Below, piece by piece: positions 1 to 4,694 of a stretch of DNA of 5,355 bases. The first letter of the stretch is position 1, and the number at the start of each line of letters is the position of its first letter. The notes beneath the pieces are model-generated. The model saw nothing but the letters and a program-made list of their open reading frames with translations, did not search any database and was not told the origin of the DNA. The DNA is from an uncultured Eubacteriales bacterium (GTDB lineage: Bacteria; Bacillota_A; Clostridia; Lachnospirales; Lachnospiraceae), in NCBI GenBank assembly GCA_900321365.1, contig ONVT01000230.1, positions 1 to 5,355 of the forward strand, given 5' to 3'. The position numbers and the translations under genes were made by a program.

Positions 1-500
1 AACAGGGTCAGAACCTTGTCGTAGAATTCCAGATAGAAAGCGCCCAGGATCTTACACAGAACAGAAGGCCATTTCCATTCACTCAGGAGATGGATTACGC
101 CATCCCCCCAGATGTTTCTTGTCATGCCGTCAAAAAAGATAAAATTCAGCGGAATGGAGATGATACTTGAGACGGCAGCGCAGAGGACGCCGACGGTCAT
201 CGTGCCAAGCGCGGTGTCAAGGCTTTTCCTGCGTGAGAAATAGCCGACAAGAAGTGCCAGACAGATGCTGGTGAGCATATAGATCCAGGAGGTCCCAGAA
301 AGCATGGTGCTGATCAGGTTGCCGGTCACTCCGACCATCATGCCGCAGACCGTTCCCAGGATGTAGGCGCTGCAGACCGTGCCGAGGGAGTCCATCCACA
401 GAGGAGCCTGAAAATAATCCGCAATTGCGTGTCCCGCGAAGTTGGCGAAGAGACACAGCAGAACCAGCACTATGACAGAAATTGTCTTTCGCATTTTCAT
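1..500 (-). CDS. Membrane protein with ECF S-component-like/sensor N-terminal domain (partial, C-terminus beyond window)
   Basis: The frame is open from an ATG at 500 to the window edge, giving 166 visible residues. The start is preceded by AGGAAAGGA about 6 nt upstream and lies 13 bp after the stop of the solute-binding protein gene, so the two genes are probably co-transcribed. The visible part is strongly hydrophobic, with about four or five likely membrane segments (near residues 6-24, 43-66, 70-88, 98-122 and 148 onward). The stretch LWMDSLGT (34-41), followed by a Gly-rich helix ending GVTGNLIS (57-64) and later FYDKVLTL (159-166), resembles the membrane domain of ECF-transporter S components and of sensor proteins that carry such a domain before a kinase, phosphatase or cyclase output domain. 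Which of these it is cannot be seen, because the C-terminus is missing. The membrane nature is clear; the family assignment is from memory of motif patterns. Confidence 0.7.
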   Translation of the reverse strand, partial: MKMRKTISVIVLVLLCLFANFAGHAIADYFQAPLWMDSLGTVCSAYILGTVCGMMVGVTGNLISTMLSGTSWIYMLTSICLALLVGYFSRRKSLDTALGTMTVGVLCAAVSSIISIPLNFIFFDGMTRNIWGDGVIHLLSEWKWPSVLCKILGAFYLEFYDKVLTL

Positions 501-513
501 ACTGATTCCTTTC

Positions 514-1491
514 CTACAGACCAAGCTCAGCCGCGCGCGATGCAGCTTCGTCAAACCATTCCTCATATTCCCCGGAGGCCAGCACTTCGTCGATGACTCC
601 GTTTACAAAATACATCAGCTCCAGGTCGTCCTTCGGGCCCGCGATCCGGTCTCCCTGGAACTGCTCTTCCAGTTCGAATTCCACACCTTCCATCAGAACC
701 AGTCCGCAGTCCGGATGATTCTCGATGTACAGCTTCGCGCTTTCTATATCCACGCCGCCCGCATCCGCAAGAGCTTCACGGACATTGTCATAAACCTCCT
801 GCGTGGAACCGGGTCTTACGAACTTCCGGTAATTCGGAATGTTCTGCGCTACCAGAAGCTCTTGAAGGGAGCCTGCCTGTGCGGTCAGATTCCTGCCGAA
901 GAGGTCGGTGAGCTGCGTCAGGCTGTCTCTGTCCTCCTCACGGATGATCAGACCGACGGAAGCCCCCTCGGAAGAATAGTGGTATCCCTTTGAAAGCTCC
1001 ATGGAGGAGGCGCGTCCGGGTGTGTAGGAAAGCCCGGAGATGGCAAGGTCGTATGTCCCCGCCGCCATGGAAGAGAGAACATCTGTAAACTCAAGAGGAA
1101 CGATCTCAAGCTCCACACCCATGTGATCCGCGATGAGGCGGGCCAGCTTCATATCAGAGCCCACATACTGATCCTGTCCGGTGTAATCGGGGTCTATGAA
1201 CTCCTGTGGAGCGAAATAAGGTTCGGTCGCAACGGTCAGTTTTCCTCTTTCACGGATTCTTGCCAGCCGGCCGACAGCATTCTCCGGGATTCCCGAAGAA
1301 ATGTCCATGGAATCCTCAACGAAGTTCCACTGGTTCTCGTGGTAGAGTTCTTCGGTCGGAGCTTCCCCGTCAGATGTACCTGTGGAAGAGGATTCCGTGT
1401 CGTCCTGCGCATAGAGGATTACGCTGCCCGAAGACAGCAGAAGGGCAAGTAAGAGCAGGACAGGCAGAAACAGGCTGTTTTTTCTTCGCAT
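514..1491 (-). CDS. Extracellular solute-binding protein, amino acid type (SBP_bac_3 family)
   Basis: A 325-residue protein. Residues 1-29 form a signal sequence: basic start MRRK, a Leu-rich core, then a likely cut after LYA (26-28). No lipobox cysteine is present (the only Cys is residue 262), which is unusual for a Gram-positive binding protein; it may be released or stay anchored by an uncleaved signal. A Ser/Thr/Glu-rich linker (about 30-55) leads to the binding domain. That domain shows RGKLTVATEPYFAP (82-95), GSDMKLARLIADHMG (111-125) and ISGLSYTPGR (151-160), where R160 matches the Arg that holds the ligand carboxylate. VDIESAKLY (247-255) follows, with D248 at the usual amino-group contact. 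This pattern fits polar amino acid binding; the ligand is not determinable. The ATG is forced by an in-frame TGA nine bases upstream; the best GAGG lies about 14 nt away, longer than normal. No permease or ATPase gene is visible. It heads a unit with the membrane protein gene. Confidence 0.9.
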   Translation of the reverse strand: MRRKNSLFLPVLLLLALLLSSGSVILYAQDDTESSSTGTSDGEAPTEELYHENQWNFVEDSMDISSGIPENAVGRLARIRERGKLTVATEPYFAPQEFIDPDYTGQDQYVGSDMKLARLIADHMGVELEIVPLEFTDVLSSMAAGTYDLAISGLSYTPGRASSMELSKGYHYSSEGASVGLIIREEDRDSLTQLTDLFGRNLTAQAGSLQELLVAQNIPNYRKFVRPGSTQEVYDNVREALADAGGVDIESAKLYIENHPDCGLVLMEGVEFELEEQFQGDRIAGPKDDLELMYFVNGVIDEVLASGEYEEWFDEAASRAAELGL

Positions 1492-1591
1492 AATAATTCA
1501 ATCATCCTCATCTGCTTTCGTCTGATCAGCCCCATTGCTCAGGAATTACAGGATTCTTCCCTGTGTGGCGCTGAAAACAAATGTCAGTAAA

Positions 1592-1620
1592 AGTTTATCA
1601 TCAGGTTTTGTTTTCATCAA
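1592..1620 (-). promoter_or_regulatory. Sigma-A type promoter of the solute-binding protein operon
   Basis: Read on the minus strand, TTGATG (1615-1620) and TAAACT (1592-1597) are separated by exactly 17 bp. The predicted start near 1585 leaves a leader of roughly 90 nt. A 12-bp dyad lies about 20 bp upstream of the -35 box. Assigned by consensus match only. Confidence 0.5.
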
Positions 1621-1641
1621 GATTAAGCCGGAACAAAATCC

Positions 1642-1653
1642 GTAACAAGTTAC
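1642..1653. promoter_or_regulatory. Dyad GTAAC-AA-GTTAC upstream of the binding-protein promoter
   Basis: A perfect 5-bp inverted repeat with a 2-bp centre, lying 22 bp upstream of the -35 box of the minus-strand promoter. Position and symmetry suit a regulator site, but arms this short can arise by chance. No regulator is assigned. Confidence 0.25.
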
Positions 1654-1697
1654 ACCCCCATCCCCGCGGCTGAGGCGCGACTTGTCATCAAAAACCT

Positions 1698-1726
1698 TCG
1701 ACAAACATGTCGGGATTTGATAAACT
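1698..1726 (+). promoter_or_regulatory. Promoter of the small exported-protein gene, with internal dyad
   Basis: TCGACA (1698-1703) and TAAACT (1721-1726) are 17 bp apart, pointing to the gene at 1847 and giving a leader of about 110 nt. The dyad CGACA-AACA-TGTCG (1699-1712) overlaps the -35 box and the start of the spacer, where a bound repressor would block polymerase. The divergent promoter has the same -10 hexamer within the shared string GATAAACT. This is a consensus call without transcript evidence. Confidence 0.45.
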
Positions 1727-1765
1727 GTGATGAACGTTTCTGGTCACATATTAACTGCGTTTTGA

Positions 1766-1825
1766 ATCTGTTCAGAAATGAAGAATGAATCAGGCTTGTC
1801 TTTCACGAGTTATTTCTGAACAGAT
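1766..1825 (+). repeat. Perfect 14-bp inverted repeat in the leader of the exported-protein gene
   Basis: ATCTGTTCAGAAAT (1766-1779) is repeated as its exact reverse complement at 1812-1825, with a 32-nt loop between. The structure lies wholly within the predicted 5' leader and ends 5 nt before the ribosome binding site AGAGGAGG (1831-1838), so it should form in RNA without covering that site. Each arm is itself a near palindrome, TCTG-NN-CAGA (1767-1776 and 1815-1824), so it could also be a pair of protein-binding sites with centres 48 bp apart. No U-run follows the stem, so it is not a terminator. Confidence 0.75.
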
Positions 1826-1846
1826 CCTTAAGAGGAGGAAAAAGAG

Positions 1847-2272
1847 ATGAAAAAAAGAGTTTTGTTATGGATCGCTGTGATGCTGGCAGTTCTGGCCACA
1901 TGGTCTGTCTTTGCCCGGGAGACGGAGAGGGAAGAAGCTGTGGAAGTGACTCAGGATATCCAGTATGTCATGTATGTCGGAACGAATGACAAGGATACGA
2001 ATCATCCTGTTTTTCCCGCCGAGGAATGCCTTAGCAGGGCAAAGGAGATTCTGATCAGCCACTTTGGCGGCTATACGATTCAGGAGGCCCATGGCGGCTG
2101 GGTCAATGATGACGGGTCCATAGCGGAGGAATATACCATGGTCATCTTTCTGAGTGATACGACTCTTGATGAGGTTCATAGTGCCGCGGACGATATGCAG
2201 AAGGTGTTCAACCAGAGCAGCATTCTGATCCAGGCCAATCCTACGACGACAGAATTCTATTCCGGCTCCTGA
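1847..2272 (+). CDS. Small exported protein, probably DUF3574-like
   Basis: A 141-residue protein. The ATG at 1847 follows AGAGGAGG by 8 nt. Residues 1-23 form a signal peptide (MKKR, then a Leu/Val/Ala-rich core ending SVFA), with a likely cut after A23; there is no lipobox cysteine. The mature part is acidic and about 115 residues long. The core runs YVMYVGTNDKD (40-50), a helix around 58-74, then GGYTIQEAHGGWVNDDGSIAEE (74-95), a strand MVIFL (98-102) and a helix at 107-122. The Y.G..D start and the GGW..D.G...EE motif resemble DUF3574, a small alpha/beta domain of unknown function; that match is from memory and only moderately sure. C61 is the single cysteine, so no internal disulfide is possible. 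The gene stands alone, with its own promoter, a structured leader and a terminator. Expression looks tightly controlled, but its role is unknown. Confidence 0.85.
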   Translation: MKKRVLLWIAVMLAVLATWSVFARETEREEAVEVTQDIQYVMYVGTNDKDTNHPVFPAEECLSRAKEILISHFGGYTIQEAHGGWVNDDGSIAEEYTMVIFLSDTTLDEVHSAADDMQKVFNQSSILIQANPTTTEFYSGS

Positions 2273-2275
2273 CGA

Positions 2276-2316
2276 CCGCTTATCATCGAGCAAGCTTGCT
2301 TGCGAGATGATAGCGG
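2276..2316 (+). repeat. Long hairpin just after the exported-protein stop codon
   Basis: CCGCT (2276-2280) pairs with AGCGG (2312-2316), ATCATC (2282-2287) with GATGAT (2306-2311), and GCAAG (2290-2294) with CTTGC (2299-2303) around a 4-nt loop. T2281 is bulged, and GA faces GA as a tandem mismatch. It starts 3 nt after the stop codon and has no U-run, so alone it is not a terminator. It may protect the 3' end of the transcript or assist the terminator that follows. Confidence 0.6.
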
Positions 2317-2324
2317 CGTCGCTG

Positions 2325-2366
2325 TATCGAGCAGGGGAATTTTATCCCCTGCCCGATAGGGTTTTT
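2325..2366 (+). terminator. Intrinsic terminator of the exported-protein gene
   Basis: TATCG (2325-2329) pairs with CGATA (2354-2358), then one A/C mismatch, then GCAGGGGA (2331-2338) pairs with TCCCCTGC (2345-2352) around the loop ATTTTA. GGG and five T (2362-2366) follow. The U-run is only on the plus-strand side, so it acts mainly on the gene at 1847; the convergent gene at 2408 would meet the hairpin without a U-run. Confidence 0.8.
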
Positions 2367-2407
2367 CATACGTGGAAGAAACCTGTATCTGTCGGAGGTG
2401 GTTCTGA

Positions 2408-3307
2408 TCAGATACTTTCAATCGTACCTCCCTCAATCAGCTCCACGGGGAGAATCACGGGAAGCTTGCTGGCGCTTTTCGGATTCCGGATCAGTTTGAT
2501 CAGCTGCTCTGCTGCCAGTCTGCCCATCTGGGGGGCATCCTGCCGGATAGTGGTCAGCCTCGGTCTCAATGACTGTGTGATCGGGATGCCGTCATACCCG
2601 GCAAAAGAGATATCATCAGGTACCCGCAGTGATAACTCCCTTGCGGCGTCCTGTGCGCCCAGATAGGCGATGTCGTCCGGAAGGAGAATGCAGGTGGGAC
2701 GATCTGGCATCCGCAGAAGCTCCCTGACAATCCTGCGTGTCAGATCGATGTTGTCATACTCGCTCTCTCTGACATACTCCTCAGGGACGGGAAGATTATG
2801 GCAGGACATCGTGTTGCGGAACTGCTGGATCCGTGTTCTTGTCACAACCGAATTGTTGTGGCCGTGAACAAACGCGATCTTCTCATGGCCCCGGGAGATT
2901 GCATATTCCACCAGCTGATGCATTCCGTTTTCATTGTCAGAAAGAACGGCCGGTATACGCCGGTAGAGGTGGTCAACCGTGAGGCAGGGGAGTCCCGCTT
3001 CGACCAGCGCCCTGGTCTTAGGTGCGGCGAAATCAGCACAGACCAGACAGATGCCATCCAGATGACTCGCATGGCAGTAATCAGCATAACTGATTTCGTT
3101 CCCGGCCAGCTGATTGTTAATGAAGGTGATCTCACAGCCTTCCTTCTCCGCCTTCCGCTTGAACGCGTCCAGGATCAGGACAAAGAACGGATGTGTCAGT
3201 CCTCGTCCGCTTTCCTCTTCATAGATAATTCCCAGCCGGACCGGCTTCTGATAATCTGAACCTGCCTGGCCTGTCTTGCTGTTCTGCATTCCATCGCTGC
3301 TGTTCAT
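2408..3307 (-). CDS. LacI-type periplasmic-binding-fold protein lacking the DNA-binding domain
   Basis: A 299-residue protein from the ATG at 3307. AGGAGG (3316-3321) lies 8 nt before that ATG but only 2 nt before a TTG two codons earlier, so the ATG is preferred. The first 20 residues are polar and unstructured. The sensor fold starts at KPVRLGIIYEEESG (21-34). LacI-family marks follow: HPFF (39-42), LSDNENGMHQLVEYAISRGHEKIAFVHG (122-149), CILLPDDIAYLGAQDAA (206-222), LRVPDDISFAGYDG (227-240), and LTTIRQDAPQMGRLAAEQL (251-269) near the end. Normal LacI proteins are about 330-340 residues, with a 60-residue HTH and hinge first. Here that part is absent: an in-frame TAG lies about 35 bp upstream, and no HTH is seen in the other frames. 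There is no signal peptide, so it should be cytoplasmic. It is divergent from the purine nucleoside phosphorylase gene, which suggests a nucleoside or sugar ligand (inference). It may act through a partner regulator or be a truncated repressor. Confidence 0.88.
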   Translation of the reverse strand: MNSSDGMQNSKTGQAGSDYQKPVRLGIIYEEESGRGLTHPFFVLILDAFKRKAEKEGCEITFINNQLAGNEISYADYCHASHLDGICLVCADFAAPKTRALVEAGLPCLTVDHLYRRIPAVLSDNENGMHQLVEYAISRGHEKIAFVHGHNNSVVTRTRIQQFRNTMSCHNLPVPEEYVRESEYDNIDLTRRIVRELLRMPDRPTCILLPDDIAYLGAQDAARELSLRVPDDISFAGYDGIPITQSLRPRLTTIRQDAPQMGRLAAEQLIKLIRNPKSASKLPVILPVELIEGGTIESI

Positions 3308-3349
3308 GGTCAAGTCCTCCTCCCCGAAAGCATTTTCAGCCTCCCTCTA

Positions 3350-3378
3350 AGTATATAACGACAGGAAATGACACGCAA
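3350..3378 (-). promoter_or_regulatory. Promoter of the HTH-less LacI-type gene
   Basis: On the minus strand, TTGCGT (3373-3378) and TATACT (3350-3355) are 17 bp apart, with the start expected near 3343 and a leader of about 35 nt. The upstream end of the -35 box overlaps the 19-bp palindrome at 3377-3395, so a protein bound there would affect this promoter. Confidence 0.5.
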
Positions 3379-3395
3379 ATGTATTTGATACATTT
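3377..3395. promoter_or_regulatory. 19-bp palindrome, candidate operator between divergent genes
   Basis: AAATGTAT-TTG-ATACATTT has perfect 8-bp arms around 3 bp. It overlaps the -35 box of the minus-strand promoter and lies about 26 bp upstream of the -10 box for the phosphorylase gene, so one bound protein could control both. The centre lacks the CG typical of LacI-family operators, and the neighbouring LacI-type protein has no HTH, so a different regulator is likely. Confidence 0.5.
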
Positions 3396-3418
3396 TCAAT
3401 GCGTCTCGAATCCTGATG

Positions 3419-3427
3419 TGGTATGAT
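3419..3427 (+). promoter_or_regulatory. Extended -10 promoter of the purine nucleoside phosphorylase gene
   Basis: TGG-TATGAT (3419-3427) is a good extended -10 element. No convincing -35 box lies at the proper distance, which is usual for extended -10 promoters but also for activator-dependent ones; the palindrome at 3377-3395 sits where an activator could bind. The leader is about 100 nt. Its end holds a small stem, CTGAAA/TTTCAG (3505-3521), directly before the GGAGGAGG ribosome binding site. Confidence 0.45.
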
Positions 3428-3534
3428 AATAATTACGGACTATGTAAGTTTTTTTACCGGGCTCAATAGCATGGTGCTTCGAAAGACGCCAGTGAGTCGG
3501 ACATCTGAAAACTGCTTTCAGGGAGGAGGGAAAC

Positions 3535-4359
3535 ATGGCTGACGAGGCTTATCGGAAACTTCTGAAGTGCTATCACGATGTTGAGGACAGGGTACAGAGC
3601 AGACCGGAGATTGGTATTGTACTTGGCTCGGGACTCGGGTCGTTTGCTGAACAGGCTGAGATTCATGAAGAGATTTCCTACAGCCAGATTGAGGGCTTCC
3701 CTGTGTCGACTGCTCCGGGACATAACGGGAGATTCCTGTTCGGAACACTGGCGGGCAGGGAGGTTGTCTTTATGCAGGGCCGCGTGCATTATTACGAAGG
3801 GTATGACATGACAGATGTTGTGCTGCCTGTCCGGCTGCTGGGTTTACTCGGCGTGAAGAAGATGATCCTGACGAATGCGGCAGGCGGAATCAATCCGGAT
3901 TTCCGGCAGGGAGCTCTGATGATGATTACGGATCATATCTCATCCTTTGTTCCAAGTCCCCTGCGTGGCTTGAATATGGATGAGATCGGACTCCGTTTTC
4001 CGGATATGACCCATGTGTATTCTGAAAAGCTCCAGGAGACAGTCAGGGCGGCAGCGGATCAGACGGGAATTGCTCTTCGCGAGGGTGTCTACATCCAGCA
4101 TCCGGGTCCTAATTTTGAGACGCCTGCGGAAATCCGGGCGTACCGTCTCATGGGCGCGGATGCCGTGGGCATGAGCACTGCCTGTGAGGCCATGGCATTG
4201 AACCATATGGGGGTTCAGGTGTGCGGTATTTCCTGCATTACGAACCTTGCGGCCGGGATGAACAAGGCGCCGCTGACGCAGGAGGAAGTGTACGAGACAG
4301 CAGACCGCGTTGCGGGTGACTTCAGAAGGCTGATTACAGAGATTGTACGGAATATCTGA
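3535..4359 (+). CDS. Purine nucleoside phosphorylase, trimeric class (PNP/MTAP family)
   Basis: A 274-residue protein, full length for the family. AGGAGG (3524-3529) lies 5 nt before the ATG. It should cleave purine nucleosides with phosphate to give free base and ribose-1-phosphate in the cytoplasm, for purine salvage and pentose use. Active-site marks are plain: GSGLG (31-35, phosphate-binding S32), H63, GRVHYYEGY (82-90; R83, H85, Y87), TNAAGG (113-118; N114, A115), PGPNFETP (190-197; E196 for the base), GMSTACEA (212-219; M213, S214) and CITN (234-237; N237). N237 fits 6-oxopurines such as inosine and guanosine. The position equal to His257 of the human enzyme, which contacts the ribose 5'-hydroxyl and is His in many bacterial homologues, is Q249 here. 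The gene is divergent from the LacI-type protein gene, apparently monocistronic, and followed by a tRNA gene with its own promoter. No clear terminator hairpin is seen after it, only T-rich tracts around 4370-4390. The symbol could be punA, pupG or deoD depending on naming, so none is given. Confidence 0.96.
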   Translation: MADEAYRKLLKCYHDVEDRVQSRPEIGIVLGSGLGSFAEQAEIHEEISYSQIEGFPVSTAPGHNGRFLFGTLAGREVVFMQGRVHYYEGYDMTDVVLPVRLLGLLGVKKMILTNAAGGINPDFRQGALMMITDHISSFVPSPLRGLNMDEIGLRFPDMTHVYSEKLQETVRAAADQTGIALREGVYIQHPGPNFETPAEIRAYRLMGADAVGMSTACEAMALNHMGVQVCGISCITNLAAGMNKAPLTQEEVYETADRVAGDFRRLITEIVRNI

Positions 4360-4409
4360 CTTTGCAGCGGCTTCTTTTGCTCCTTTTTTCGGATCCTGTC
4401 AAAAAAAAC

Positions 4410-4438
4410 TTGCAATTCAAAAGGACCAGTGTTAAGAT
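4410..4438 (+). promoter_or_regulatory. Promoter of tRNA-Pro
   Basis: TTGCAA (4410-4415) and TAAGAT (4433-4438) are 17 bp apart, with TG one base before the -10 box (extended -10). Transcription would begin near 4445, about 30 nt before the mature tRNA 5' end. An A-run at 4401-4408 just upstream could act as an UP element. Confidence 0.6.
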
Positions 4439-4475
4439 AATGGAGCTTGCTTAAGGGCAGGCGCAGATAGAACAA

Positions 4476-4549
4476 CGATGCGTGGCTCAGTTTGGTAGAG
4501 CGCTGCGTTCGGGACGCAGAGGCCGCTGGTTCAAATCCAGTCGCATCGA
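4476..4549 (+). tRNA. tRNA-Pro (anticodon CGG)
   Basis: A full cloverleaf can be drawn. The acceptor stem CGATGCG (4476-4482) pairs with CGCATCG (4542-4548). The D stem is GCTC/GAGC (4485-4488, 4498-4501). The anticodon stem CTGCG/CGCAG (4503-4507, 4515-4519) encloses the loop TTCGGGA, with CGG at 4510-4512. The T stem is GCTGG/CCAGT, with T loop TTCAAAT at 4530-4536. A4549 is the discriminator base; CCA is not encoded and must be added after transcription. It reads proline codon CCG. Its 3' half is the likely attachment target of the integrase downstream. Confidence 0.97.
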
Positions 4550-4566
4550 CTTTTTTCCTCAACCAT

Positions 4567-4597
4567 GCGGGTTTCCGGAAACGGAAGCCCGCTTTTT
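4567..4597 (+). terminator. Intrinsic terminator after tRNA-Pro
   Basis: An 11-bp stem (4567-4577 with 4582-4592; one T-G wobble, the rest Watson-Crick) closes on a GAAA tetraloop and is followed by five T (4593-4597). It ends the tRNA transcript. In the opposite direction no U-run follows the stem, so it should not efficiently stop transcription coming from the integrase gene. If an element is integrated here, this terminator may have been brought in by the element. Confidence 0.88.
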
Positions 4598-4600
4598 AAG

Positions 4601-4694
4601 TGGTTGGGCTGGTTGGGCAGGCTGATTGGCCCGGTCAGGCCATGAAATTGAGCCGCTGATCTACCTGTTTATTTGGCTGGCCGGGCTGGCCAGC
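4601..4694. repeat. GC-rich short tandem repeats and palindrome between tRNA and integrase
   Basis: TGGTTGGGC occurs twice in perfect tandem (4601-4609, 4610-4618). GGCTGGCCG and GGCTGGCCA are adjacent near-repeats (4675-4683, 4684-4692). GCTGGCCAGC (4685-4694) is a perfect palindrome touching the integrase stop codon. No gene is recognised here. The position between a tRNA 3' end and an integrase gene suits integrase or excisionase arm sites, but the function is inferred only from place. Confidence 0.5.

Noticed and set aside
217..456. Minus-strand open frame inside the partial membrane protein gene
   Set aside because: The overlapping frame from 500 has a ribosome binding site, stays open to the window edge and encodes membrane segments; this one is a shifted shadow.
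442..993. Long plus-strand open frame opposite the binding-protein gene
   Set aside because: It is antisense to a clear family member, has no ribosome binding site, and its translation shows no recognisable domain.
1728..1742. Possible CcpA cre site around AACGTT
   Set aside because: Too many mismatches to the cre consensus outside the central CG.
1726..1748. TGTGA...TCACA, resembling a CRP site
   Set aside because: The arms are 13 bp apart instead of 6, and this type of site is not expected in Clostridia.
2385..2415. GTATCTG/CAGATAC stem after the LacI-type gene as a minus-strand terminator
   Set aside because: A 7-bp stem with a 17-nt loop that overlaps the stop codon and has only a broken T tract; too weak to call.
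3305..3313. TTG at 3313 as the start of the LacI-type protein
   Set aside because: It would lie only 2 nt from the Shine-Dalgarno, while the ATG two codons later has an ideal 8-nt spacing.
3428..3534. Purine riboswitch in the phosphorylase leader
   Set aside because: The conserved core and three-way junction of purine riboswitches are not seen, only a 6-bp stem and one imperfect stem.
4360..4400. Terminator after the phosphorylase gene
   Set aside because: T-rich tracts exist, but no stable stem could be drawn before them.
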